DNA from: AC-32 sp963728765
GTDB taxonomy: Bacteria > Actinomycetota > Thermoleophilia > Gaiellales > Gaiellaceae
Reading direction: 5' to 3'
DNA length: 64,000 nt
Assembly: GCA_963728765.1 (NCBI GenBank)
Contig: CAVSKX010000001.1
Coordinates: 496,001-560,000 of the forward strand
In this document: one piece after another, positions 48,193-56,066 of the stretch
Numbering within the stretch: position 1 is the first letter of the stretch
Layout: each line of letters opens with the position of its first letter
Notes under the pieces: generated by a model
Told to the model about the DNA's origin: nothing
Seen by the model: only the letters and a program-made list of their open reading frames with translations
The model's database searches: none
Made by a program: the position numbers and the translations under genes

Positions 48193-50577
48193 TCAGACGT
48201 CGAGGAAGCGAACGTCCTTCGCGTTCTGCTCGATGAACAGCCTGCGTGGCTCGACCTGGTCGCCCATCAGCATCGAGAAGACCTGGTCGGCGGCAGCCGC
48301 GTCCTCGACCTCGACCCGGATCAGCATCCGGCGGGCCGGGTCCATCGTGGTCTGCGCGAGCTCCTCGGGGTCCATCTCGCCGAGGCCCTTGAAGCGGCGC
48401 GGCTTCAGGCCCTCCTTGGCGAGCTCGAGCGCGTGGTCACGGAGCTCGGTGAAGGTCTCGGCCTCGGCCGACTTGTTCCCGAGCTTGAGCGTGAAGGGTG
48501 GCGAGCCGACGATCTCGACCAGCCGCGCGTAGGTCTTGCGCAGGTTCGCGTAGACAGGCGAGGCGAGCAGCTCTGCCGGCAGGACGACCTTGGCCGCGGC
48601 GCTGGTCTCGCGCTCGACGACGCGGATCTTGGCGCCGTCCGCGTCCGTCTCGACCAACGAGACCTCGTAGCCGTTCGGCGCGATCGTGCCCAGTGCGACC
48701 TCGAGGTCGGCGAGCGAGCCGGCCTCGGTCTCGACGAGCCGGTGCGCGGTGACAAAGTTCGCCGGCCCCGCGCCGAAGTCGGCGCGCAGGCGCGAGACCC
48801 AGCCCTCGTACTCGTGCAGCGCACGGCTGAAGCGCGCGTACCTGGCCTCTGTGAGCTTCTGCGTGCTGCCGCCGCGGTCGGTCACCTCGGCATCCTTCAC
48901 GCGCTCGCGCACGAGCAGGTCCTCGAAATGGGCCTCCTTCTCGACGTACTGCTCGCGGCCGTTGATCCGCACCGCGTACAGCGGCGGCACGGCGATGAAA
49001 ACATGGCCGCGGTCGACCAGCTCCGGCATCTGCCGGTACAGGAAGGTGAGGATCAGCGTGCGGATGTGCGAGCCGTCGACGTCGGCGTCGGTCATCACGA
49101 TCACGCGGTGGTACCGCAGCTTCTCGATGTCGAACTCGTCGCCGATGCCCGTGCCGATCGCGGTGATCATCGACTGGATCTCCGTGTTCGAGAGCACCTT
49201 GTTGATGCGGTTCTTCTCGGAGTTGATCACCTTGCCACGCAGCGGCAGGATCGCCTGGAAGGTTCGGTCGCGCGCATCCACCGCGGAGCCGCCGGCCGAG
49301 TTCCCCTCGACGAGGAAGAGCTCCGCCGAGGCCGGGTCGGTGATCTGGCAGTCGGCGAGCTTGCCCGGGAGCGATGAGCTCTCGAGCGCGCTCTTGCGCC
49401 GCGTCAGCTCACGCGCCTTGCGCGCCGCCTGACGCGCCCGCGCGGCCTGGATCGCCTTGTCGATAATCCGCTTCGCGTCGCTCGGCTGCTCCTCGAGGAA
49501 CTCTGCGAGCCGCTGGTTGACCGTCTGCTCGACGAGGCCGCGCACCCACGGGTTGCCGAGCTTCGTCTTCGTCTGACCCTCGAACTGCGGATCGCGCAGC
49601 TTCACCGAGAGCACCGCGGCGAGCCCCTCGCGCACATCCTCGCCCTCGAGGTTGTCCTCCTTCTCCTTCAGCAGGCCCTTCGCGCGCGCGTAGTCGTTGA
49701 GCGTGCGCGTCAGGGCGCTCTTGAAGCCGGAAAGGTGCGAGCCACCCTCGGTGGTGTTGATGTTGTTGGCGAACGTGAAGACCGACTCCTGGTACGAGGA
49801 GTTCCACTGCATTGCGACCTCGACGTTGCCCTGGTCGTTCTCGCCCTCGAAGTAGACGATCCCCTTGTGGACGGGGTCCTTGGACCGGTTCACGTGGGAG
49901 ACGAAGTCGCGGATGCCGCCCTCGTAGTGGAACTCGTGCTTCTCGTCGCCCTGGCGCTCGTCGTACAGCACGATGCGCAGCCCTCGCGTGAGAAACGCGG
50001 TCTCGCGCAGGCGCTGGACCAGCGTCTCGGTCGACCACTCGAGCTCCTCGAAGACGTCGCCGTCGGGGAGAAAGGCAATGGTCGTGCCGGTGTCCTTGGC
50101 CACGCCGGTCTTCTTCAGGTCCGTCGTCGGATCGCCTCGGGCGAACTCCTGACGCCAGATCTTGCCGTCACGCTTGACCTCGACCGTGAGCCACTCCGAG
50201 AGCGCGTTCACGACCGACACGCCGACGCCGTGGAGGCCACCGGAGACCTTGTAGCCCTCGCCGCCGAACTTGCCGCCCGCGTGGAGCTTGGTCAGCACCA
50301 CCGTCACGGCCGGCAGGCCCTGGTCGGCCATGACGTCGACCGGGATGCCCGAGCCGTTGTCCGAGATCGTCACGGAGGTGTCCGGATGGATGGTCATCTC
50401 GATGGTGCTGGCGCGTCCCGCCATGGCCTCGTCGACGGCGTTGTCGATCACCTCGTAGGCGAGCTGGTGCAGTCCGCGAGGGCCCGTGGAGCCGATGTAC
50501 ATGCCCGGTCGCAGACGGACCGGCTCGAGGCCTTCGAGGACGGTGATGTCCTTGGCGGTATAGGAAGCTTTAGCCAT
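48193..50577 (-). CDS. gyrB: DNA gyrase subunit B, long form
   Basis: This 794-residue GyrB has the GHKL ATPase (DNAVDEAMAG, VSGGLHGVGVSVVNALSEWL) and TOPRIM (LFLVEGNSAGGSAVDARDR, MTDADVDGSHIRTL). It is about 120-150 residues longer than typical actinobacterial GyrB because of an insertion at about 540-700, placed as in the E. coli-type enzyme. The conserved EGDSAGG is EGNSAGG here (Asn426). The ATG sits directly after a hairpin and T-run. Confidence 0.96.
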   Translation of the reverse strand: MAKASYTAKDITVLEGLEPVRLRPGMYIGSTGPRGLHQLAYEVIDNAVDEAMAGRASTIEMTIHPDTSVTISDNGSGIPVDVMADQGLPAVTVVLTKLHAGGKFGGEGYKVSGGLHGVGVSVVNALSEWLTVEVKRDGKIWRQEFARGDPTTDLKKTGVAKDTGTTIAFLPDGDVFEELEWSTETLVQRLRETAFLTRGLRIVLYDERQGDEKHEFHYEGGIRDFVSHVNRSKDPVHKGIVYFEGENDQGNVEVAMQWNSSYQESVFTFANNINTTEGGSHLSGFKSALTRTLNDYARAKGLLKEKEDNLEGEDVREGLAAVLSVKLRDPQFEGQTKTKLGNPWVRGLVEQTVNQRLAEFLEEQPSDAKRIIDKAIQAARARQAARKARELTRRKSALESSSLPGKLADCQITDPASAELFLVEGNSAGGSAVDARDRTFQAILPLRGKVINSEKNRINKVLSNTEIQSMITAIGTGIGDEFDIEKLRYHRVIVMTDADVDGSHIRTLILTFLYRQMPELVDRGHVFIAVPPLYAVRINGREQYVEKEAHFEDLLVRERVKDAEVTDRGGSTQKLTEARYARFSRALHEYEGWVSRLRADFGAGPANFVTAHRLVETEAGSLADLEVALGTIAPNGYEVSLVETDADGAKIRVVERETSAAAKVVLPAELLASPVYANLRKTYARLVEIVGSPPFTLKLGNKSAEAETFTELRDHALELAKEGLKPRRFKGLGEMDPEELAQTTMDPARRMLIRVEVEDAAAADQVFSMLMGDQVEPRRLFIEQNAKDVRFLDV

Positions 50578-50578
50578 G

Positions 50579-50612
50579 AAAAAAGCCCTGCAACTTGCGC
50601 ATTTCCGGGCTA
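50579..50612 (-). terminator. Terminator-like hairpin ending at the gyrB start
   Basis: AGCCC (50612-50608) pairs with GGGCT (50589-50585), followed by six T (50584-50579) and then the gyrB ATG after one base. The 18-base loop can form an inner TGC/GCA pair. It could attenuate gyrB or terminate dciA messages. Confidence 0.5.
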
Positions 50613-50620
50613 AGTGAAGT

Positions 50621-51088
50621 CTACCAGACCCGGCGGTCGTCAGCGGCTGCTGCGAGGCTCATTCGTGCAGCTTTTTCTACCGATTTGCGGAGTTCTTCGG
50701 AGGCGATCGGCGCCGCCAGGTCGTGGGCGGCGCGTGCCTGCTCGAGTGTGGGCTCGGGAGAAGCCTTCTGGGAGGCCTCGGAAACGTCCGCGACGGGCTC
50801 CGGAACGGGTCCCGGCGCGAAGCGCAGCCGCTTCGGCGCGGCCTTGCCGAGCACCTCGCGAAGACGTTCGGTGATCTCCGCCTCGAGCTGCTGCAGCTCA
50901 AACGCCCACGTCGACGAGCCGGCGTTCACGTGCAGCGTCCTGTCGCGCGCGAGCCTTGCCGGCCAGGCGTTCGCGGCGACCATCTCGCCCACCGCCTTCG
51001 GCCACGCGGTGACGATGTCCGACATCCCCTCGGCGCCCCCGAAACGGCGGAGCTCGCGCCTCACCTCGGGGCCGATCGGCTCCATCAC
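50621..51088 (-). CDS. dciA: DUF721/DciA-family protein
   Basis: This 155-residue DciA-like protein supports loading or activity of the replicative helicase in bacteria lacking DnaC. The DUF721 core is VTAWPKAVGEMVAANAWPAR, then LHVNAGSSTWAFELQQLEAEI. A helical C-terminal part follows. It lies between recF and gyrB, the standard actinobacterial location. The start GTG-ATG overlaps the recF stop; either codon could be used. Confidence 0.88.
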   Translation of the reverse strand: MMEPIGPEVRRELRRFGGAEGMSDIVTAWPKAVGEMVAANAWPARLARDRTLHVNAGSSTWAFELQQLEAEITERLREVLGKAAPKRLRFAPGPVPEPVADVSEASQKASPEPTLEQARAAHDLAAPIASEELRKSVEKAARMSLAAAADDRRVW

Positions 51089-52161
51089 GCCGCCCGCACC
51101 TCGCTCGTGCCGTCCTCGCGCTGCGCCACCTCGAGCAGCTGCATCGGCTCGCCGGGAAGCGCACTGCGGCTCGCGCTCGTGACGAGCGCCTGCCCACCCA
51201 CGCGCAGCCGCTCGGCGAGCACGCGGCGGCGGTCGGAGTCGAGCTCGGAGAGGACATCGTCGAGCAGCAGCAACGGCCTCGTGCCGCGGCGCTCCTCGAG
51301 CAGCTCCGCCTCTCCCAGCAGCAGCGCGAGCACCGCCAGGCGCTGCTCTCCCTGCGAGCCGAAGGTGCGCAGGTCGCGGCCGGCCGAGAGGACGCCGAGA
51401 TCGTCGAGGTGCGGCCCGAGACCAGTCGCGCCGCGTTCGAGGTCGCGCTCGACCCGTTCCTCGAGCCCCGCCGCGGTTGGGGCCTCGCCTTCGTAGCGAA
51501 GCTCCGCCTCTGGCAGGCCGAGCTCCTCTGCGCGCTCGCCGAAGCGAGGCTGCAGCGCCGCGACGACGGCGTGGCGACCTGCCACGACCTCGGCCCCGAG
51601 CCGGCTGACCTGCTCGTTCCAGGGGGCGAGCGCATCGCGCGTCGAGCTACCCTGCGCCACGCGCCGCAGCGCGGCGTTTCGCTGACCGACCGCCGCACCG
51701 TACTCGGCCGAGAGACCGCTCCGCGCCGGCGCAAGCCGGCCGAGAACGCGGTCGAAGTACGCGCGCCTCGCAGCGGGCCCACCCTTGACGACCACCAGCC
51801 GGTCCGGGGTGAAGACCAGCGTCGTCACCTCTCCCCGCAGCTGCTCGGCCGCGCGCAACCGCGCACCGTTCAGCGTCGCGCGTTTCCCGCTGCCGAGTTG
51901 AAGCGTCACCTCGAGGTCGAGCGGCACACCCGCCCGGTTGCCGCGCAACGCGACCCTCGCTGCCTCCCGCCCGAAGCGCACGAGCTGCGCGTCCGCCCGC
52001 GTCCGCGGCGAGAAGCCCTGCGTGCCAACGTGCAGCGACTCGAGCAGATTGGTCTTGCCCGCGCCGTTCGGCCCCGTCACGAGCACGAGCCCGGCCGCGA
52101 GCTCAAGGTCGAGCTTCGCGTACGAGCGGTAATCCCTGAGAGCGACTGCGCTGACGATCAG
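51085..52161 (-). CDS. recF: DNA replication and repair protein RecF
   Basis: This 358-residue SMC-like ATPase acts in gap repair. Walker A is VTGPNGAGKTNLLESLH, the signature is LRTFGSQGEQRLAVLALLLGE, and Walker B is RPLLLLDDVLSELD. RecF proteins begin with a short strand and LxDYRSY; here that is IVSAVALRDYRSYAKLDLEL, and the only start codon for it is CTG 52161-52159. The first GTG would remove the first 27 residues up to the P-loop. A family A repeat lies just upstream. Confidence 0.93.
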   Translation of the reverse strand: MIVSAVALRDYRSYAKLDLELAAGLVLVTGPNGAGKTNLLESLHVGTQGFSPRTRADAQLVRFGREAARVALRGNRAGVPLDLEVTLQLGSGKRATLNGARLRAAEQLRGEVTTLVFTPDRLVVVKGGPAARRAYFDRVLGRLAPARSGLSAEYGAAVGQRNAALRRVAQGSSTRDALAPWNEQVSRLGAEVVAGRHAVVAALQPRFGERAEELGLPEAELRYEGEAPTAAGLEERVERDLERGATGLGPHLDDLGVLSAGRDLRTFGSQGEQRLAVLALLLGEAELLEERRGTRPLLLLDDVLSELDSDRRRVLAERLRVGGQALVTSASRSALPGEPMQLLEVAQREDGTSEVRAA

Positions 52162-52169
52162 CCTGCGAC

Positions 52170-52250
52170 TGAGGCACCGCTTGCGGTGCCGTTGTCAGGG
52201 GGATCGGGCTTCGCCCGAGCGCCCGTCTGGGATGACCGATGGGAACGCAA
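52170..52250 (+). repeat. Family A hairpin repeat, copy 4
   Basis: TGAGGCACCGCTTGCGGTGC begins the element (GGCACCGC/GCGGTGCC stem around TT). TTGTCAGGGG, a CGGGCTTCGCCCG hairpin and CCGTCTGGGA follow. It fills the dnaN-recF gap, in plus orientation although both genes run on the minus strand. Confidence 0.7.
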
Positions 52251-52257
52251 GCCTCGC

Positions 52258-53394
52258 CTACCCCGCTAGCCGAATCGGCATGATCAGGTACAGGAAGTCG
52301 TCGTCCTCACCCTGGAGGACCGCCGGTCGCAAGGGGCTGATCAGCTTCAGGCGCAGCTGCTCGCCGCTCACCGACTCCACCCCGTCGCGCAGGAACTCCG
52401 CGTTGAACCCGATCTCGAGCGGCTCGCCGGCGAACGAGACCGGCAGCGACTCGCGGGCCTCGCCGACGTCCTGTGTCTGCGCCGACACCGTCAGCTCGCC
52501 TTCGGCGAACCGCAGTCGCAGCGGCGAGTTTCGCTGCGCCATCACCGCGACGCGACGCACGACGTCGAGCAGCTCGTCGCGCGGGAGCCTCAGCTCGTGG
52601 TCGAACGCCTCCGGCACCAGCTGCCGGTAGTTCGGGAACTGACCGTCGATGCGGCGCGTCGTCAGCAGCGCATCCCCTGTGGAGAAAACGACCTGGTTCT
52701 CGTGCACGCCGAGCTCGATCCCTTCGCCGGCCTGCGCAATGCGCGCGAGCTCGCCGAGCGCCCGTGCGGGCACGATCGCCTCGAGCTCCGGCACCGAGCC
52801 CTCGGTGGTCGCCGTCTCCTTGACCGAGAGCCGGTAAGAGTCGGTGGCGGCCATGACGAGCTTCCCGGGCTCGAAGCGCATCAGCACGCCGGTCAGCACG
52901 GGCCGCGACTCGTCACGCGATGCGGAGCGGCTGACGCGTGCAACCGTTTCCAGCAACGACTCGCGGTCGACCTCGTGGCGATCTGCAGCGGCCGCGTCCG
53001 GGAGCCGCGGGAAATCCTCGGCGTTGTACGTGTGCAACCGGTAGGTCGCAGGCCCCGAGCGGACCTCGACCGCGGCCTCCTCGAGCTTGTGCTCGATCGA
53101 GACCTCCTCGTCGGGAAGCAACCGCGCGAGCTCGAGCAGCAGGCGACCCGGGACAACGACCGACCCTTCCGCTTCGACCCGCGCCTCCAACGACGTGCGT
53201 AGCGACAGCTCCATGTCGGTCGCGGCGAGGTCGAGCTTCTCGCCGGAGGCCTGCAGCAGGATGCCGGCGAGGATCTGGACGGTCGTGCGGGTCGAGACTC
53301 CGCGCGAGACGATTCCCAGCGCGCGAGTCAGCTCGTCGCGCGAGCAGGTGGCCTTGAGGGCGCCCTGTGCAACCACAGCTTCAGCTTCCATCAT
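52258..53394 (-). CDS. dnaN: DNA polymerase III sliding clamp (beta subunit)
   Basis: This 378-residue beta clamp has three repeats of the clamp fold and holds the polymerase on DNA. Recognisable segments are TTVQILAGILLQASGEKLDLAATDMELS (in parts), YRLHTYNAEDFPRLP, LVMAATDSYRLSVKE and the C-terminal YLIMPIRLAG. The double ATG start has AAAGGAA upstream. It follows dnaA after 154 bases that hold a strong hairpin and a few DnaA-box-like sequences. Confidence 0.96.
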   Translation of the reverse strand: MMEAEAVVAQGALKATCSRDELTRALGIVSRGVSTRTTVQILAGILLQASGEKLDLAATDMELSLRTSLEARVEAEGSVVVPGRLLLELARLLPDEEVSIEHKLEEAAVEVRSGPATYRLHTYNAEDFPRLPDAAAADRHEVDRESLLETVARVSRSASRDESRPVLTGVLMRFEPGKLVMAATDSYRLSVKETATTEGSVPELEAIVPARALGELARIAQAGEGIELGVHENQVVFSTGDALLTTRRIDGQFPNYRQLVPEAFDHELRLPRDELLDVVRRVAVMAQRNSPLRLRFAEGELTVSAQTQDVGEARESLPVSFAGEPLEIGFNAEFLRDGVESVSGEQLRLKLISPLRPAVLQGEDDDFLYLIMPIRLAG

Positions 53395-53453
53395 TTATGA
53401 AATTCCTTTGTCGTAGTCATAGGGAGTGTGGAGCACGGGGATGACGCCCCGTT

Positions 53454-53470
53454 CCCGCTCCAGGAGCGGG
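53454..53470. terminator. Hairpin in the dnaA-dnaN gap
   Basis: CCCGCTCC and GGAGCGGG pair across one central base. No T-run follows, so it may slow or attenuate read-through from dnaA to dnaN, or mark an origin structure. Confidence 0.35.
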
Positions 53471-53548
53471 GTTGCGCTGTGGGTGCGGCCTGGGGAGGAA
53501 TGAGCCTTGTCGACAGGGCCGCCGGCCGGCCGGTGAGGCGTCCACAGA

Positions 53549-54895
53549 TCACCGGGCTTGTTTGACGCGTGCGGTGAGTTCTTGCACGAGGTTGTACACA
53601 TCCCGGTCCTCGCGGATCATGCGCGCGATCTTCGAGGTCGCGTGGATGACGGTGGTGTGGTCGCGGCCGCCGAACTGCTTCCCGATCTTGGGCAGCGAGG
53701 AGTCCGTCAGCTCGCGTGAGAGGTACATCGCGACCTGGCGCGGGTACACGATGTTCTGCGAGCGCTTGTCGCCGCAGAGCTCGTCCAGCGAGAGGCCGAA
53801 GCGGTCCGAGACGAGCTCCTGGATCCGCTCGATCGAGACCTGGTGGACCTCGCCCTGTGGAAAGACATCCTTGAGTACGTCCTGCGCGAGCTCCTCGGTC
53901 ATCGGCCGCCCCGTCAACGACGAGAAGGCGACGACACGGGTGAGCGCGCCTTCGAGCTCGCGGATGTTCGACGAGATCCGCCCGGCGATGAACTCGAGCA
54001 CCTTCGGATCGGAGATGTGGATCCGGTCGGTCTTGACCTTCTTACGCAGGATCGCGATGCGCGTCTCGAGGTCGGGCGGTTGGATGTCGGTGATCAGGCC
54101 CCACTCGAACCGGGAGCGCAGCCGTTCCTCGAGCGTCGAGATCTCCCGCGGCGGCCGGTCCGACGAGATCACGATCTGTCCGCCGGCCTCGTAGATCGAG
54201 TTGAAGGTGTGGAAGAACTCCTCCTGGATCCGCTCCTTGTGCTCGAAGAACTGGATGTCGTCGATCAGGAGCAGGTCGTAGGCTCGGTAGCGCTGCTTGA
54301 AGCCCTCGATGCGCTTGTCGCGCAGCGCGTTGATGAAGTCGTTCATGAAGGTCTCGCTCGTCACGTAGCGCACCGAGAGCTCGCTCTGGTGCTCGCTGAC
54401 GTACTGCGCGACCGCCTGTAGCAGGTGGGTCTTGCCGAGCCCCGTCCCACCGTAGATGAAGAGCGGGTTGTACGCCTGTGCCGGCGCCTCCGCCACCGCG
54501 AGCGCGGCCGCGTGTGCGAACCGGTTCGACGACCCGATCACGAACGAGTCGAAGGTGTACTTCGGGTTGAGGCCCGCGCCCGCCGGTTCGCGGCGCCGGT
54601 GTACCTCGACGGGCTCGCTCTGCTCGCCTTCGCCTTCGGTGACCCGGAGCTGGATCCGGCGCTCGTGGCCGGTCGTATCACCGACGGCGGCGCTGAGCAG
54701 GCCGATGAAATGGCCTTCGATCCAGTCGCGCGTGAAGTCGTTCGGAACGGCGAGGACGAAGTCGTTGTCGTTCAGCTCGAGACCCTCCACGTGGTCGAAC
54801 CACGTGCGGTAGGTGGTCTCGTTGAGGGCGCCCCTGAGCCGACCAGACACCTCGCTCCATAGGCCTTCCGCAGTCAGCTCAATTTGTGGCTCCAC
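53549..54895 (-). CDS. dnaA: Chromosomal replication initiator DnaA
   Basis: This 448-residue initiator has domain I (ELTAEGLWSEVSGRLRGALN), a short linker, AAA+ domain III with Walker A YGGTGLGKTHLLQAV and Walker B LLLIDDIQF, and domain IV with the DNA-binding signature FGGRDHTTVIHA. The GTG 54895 was chosen because the family N-terminus follows at once. A promoter TTGTGG-17-TATGCT lies at 54965-54937, and AAGGAG lies 13 bases upstream, a rather long spacing. Confidence 0.96.
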   Translation of the reverse strand: MEPQIELTAEGLWSEVSGRLRGALNETTYRTWFDHVEGLELNDNDFVLAVPNDFTRDWIEGHFIGLLSAAVGDTTGHERRIQLRVTEGEGEQSEPVEVHRRREPAGAGLNPKYTFDSFVIGSSNRFAHAAALAVAEAPAQAYNPLFIYGGTGLGKTHLLQAVAQYVSEHQSELSVRYVTSETFMNDFINALRDKRIEGFKQRYRAYDLLLIDDIQFFEHKERIQEEFFHTFNSIYEAGGQIVISSDRPPREISTLEERLRSRFEWGLITDIQPPDLETRIAILRKKVKTDRIHISDPKVLEFIAGRISSNIRELEGALTRVVAFSSLTGRPMTEELAQDVLKDVFPQGEVHQVSIERIQELVSDRFGLSLDELCGDKRSQNIVYPRQVAMYLSRELTDSSLPKIGKQFGGRDHTTVIHATSKIARMIREDRDVYNLVQELTARVKQAR

Positions 54896-55165
54896 GCGGC
54901 CCGGTGCGCTCCTTGCTCGGGGGAAGGCGAGGGCCGAGCATAGCAGCGCTTCGGCTCGGCCACAACGCTGCTGAAAAAGTGTTGTCAGTGGAGAAAAACA
55001 AGGTGATTTGCAGGTAAAAGAACACCCTCCACACCTGCGTCCACAGGTGTGGACGGTCCTGCCGGGGGAGGCGACGCTTGCATCGGTCCGGGCCGCGCTC
55101 CTGCCACGAAACGGTCCGCGCTTGTGCACCGAAAAGGCTGTGGAGAACCACCTCTCGAGCCTCGC
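54896..55165. other. Candidate oriC region between dnaA and rpmH
   Basis: This gene-free stretch separates the two divergent origin operons. It contains an AT-richer block (54970-55020), a 9-base inverted repeat CCACACCTG/CAGGTGTGG (55029-55052) flanked by GCGTCCACA and TGTGGACGG, and TGTGGAGAA (55139-55147). These differ from the DnaA-box consensus at one or two positions. The dnaA-dnaN gap also has a few, so the exact origin is unresolved. Confidence 0.55.
54937..54965 (-). promoter_or_regulatory. dnaA promoter
   Basis: On the minus strand, TTGTGG (54965-54960), a 17-base spacer and TATGCT (54942-54937) form a good housekeeping-type promoter. The start would lie about 35 bases upstream of the dnaA GTG. 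Confidence 0.55.
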
Positions 55166-55200
55166 TATACTGGCTGTCGCGCCGCCCGAGAAACGGGCGG
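55166..55200 (+). promoter_or_regulatory. rpmH leader: -10 element and hairpin
   Basis: TATACT (55166-55171) is a strong -10. In the leader, CCGCCCG and CGGGCGG pair around AGAAA (55182-55200), followed by the pyrimidine-rich TTCTTCTTCCCTCC. No Shine-Dalgarno sequence precedes rpmH. Confidence 0.5.
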
Positions 55201-55221
55201 TTCTTCTTCCCTCCTTCGACT

Positions 55222-55356
55222 GTGAAACGGACCTACCAGCCCAACGTGCGCAGGCGGAAGCGCCGGCATGGTTTCCGCGCGAGGATGTCCACGCGCGCGG
55301 GCCGCGCGATCCTGAAGCGCCGCCGCGCCCGCGGCCGCAAGCGCCTCTCGGCCTAG
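55222..55356 (+). CDS. rpmH: 50S ribosomal protein L34
   Basis: This 44-residue basic protein begins MKRTYQPNVRRRKRRHGFRA and ends GRKRLSA, the L34 pattern throughout. It starts at GTG 55222. It is the first gene of the conserved rpmH-rnpA-yidD-yidC-jag-rsmG group. Confidence 0.97.
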   Translation: MKRTYQPNVRRRKRRHGFRARMSTRAGRAILKRRRARGRKRLSA

Positions 55357-55372
55357 CTCGCTGGACGCGCGC

Positions 55373-55720
55373 GTGCAACGCCGCCACCGCCTTTCGCGCT
55401 CGCGGGACTTCGACGCGGTCTACCGGCACGGCCGGTCCGTCTCGACGCGCTATCTCGTCCTCTACTGGTTCGCGCGCGAGGACGGCGTGGAAGGCGCCAG
55501 GCTCGGCCTTGCGGTGCCCAAGTCGGTCGGCCCCGCGGTCGTCCGCAACAAGATGAAGCGCCGGCTGCGCGAGCTCTTCCGCTCGCGCGCCGAGGAGCTG
55601 CCACAGGACCAGGATTACGTGCTCGTCGTCCGGCCGGGGCTCGCGGAAGCGGTCGAGGCCCGCGGCTTCGACTGGCTCGGCGAGCGCGTCGACGAGATTC
55701 TCGGCAAGGCTGCGGCATGA
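55373..55720 (+). CDS. rnpA: Ribonuclease P protein component
   Basis: RnpA assists the P RNA in removing tRNA 5' leaders. The 115-residue basic protein has the N-terminal HRLSRSRDFDAVYRHGRS and the RNA-binding NKMKRRLRELFRSR. The GTG start is 16 bases after rpmH. A family A repeat starts at its stop codon. Confidence 0.95.
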   Translation: MQRRHRLSRSRDFDAVYRHGRSVSTRYLVLYWFAREDGVEGARLGLAVPKSVGPAVVRNKMKRRLRELFRSRAEELPQDQDYVLVVRPGLAEAVEARGFDWLGERVDEILGKAAA

Positions 55721-55800
55721 GGCGCCGCTTGCGGTGCCGACCTCGGGACGTGCGAGCTTGCCCGTGCGTCCGTCTGCGCAGCCGACCGGGAACGGCGATC
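55718..55800 (+). repeat. Family A stop-anchored hairpin repeat, copy 5
   Basis: From the rnpA stop it reads TGAGGCGCCGCTTGCGGTGC. A second, wobble-paired hairpin (ACGTGCG/CGTGCGT), CCGTCTG, and a GCCGACCGGGAACGGCGATC tail shared with the copy at 62132 follow. Confidence 0.7.
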
Positions 55801-55814
55801 CTTGAGGTGACGCT

Positions 55815-56066
55815 ATGAAAGTCGCGATGCGTGCGCCGGCCTACCTCGGGCTCGGTCTTGTCTACGCCTGGCGGTGGACCTTCGGGCTGTTCACACGGCC
55901 CGGAACGTGCAAGTACCACCCGACCTGCTCGCAGTACGCGCTCGACGCGCTGCGCCAACACGGGCTCGCCCGCGGCTCGATCCTCGCCGGCTGGCGGCTG
56001 CTGCGCTGCAATCCGTGGAGCCGCGGCGGGGTCGACTACGCGCACGACCAGAGGTTCTTCCGGTGA
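55815..56066 (+). CDS. yidD: Membrane protein insertion efficiency factor YidD
   Basis: This 83-residue YidD protein helps YidC-dependent insertion. It contains the conserved three-Cys pattern GTCKYHPTCSQYALDALRQH and LRCNPWSRGGVDYAHDQRF. GAGGT lies six bases upstream of the ATG. Its stop overlaps the yidC GTG. Confidence 0.95.
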   Translation: MKVAMRAPAYLGLGLVYAWRWTFGLFTRPGTCKYHPTCSQYALDALRQHGLARGSILAGWRLLRCNPWSRGGVDYAHDQRFFR

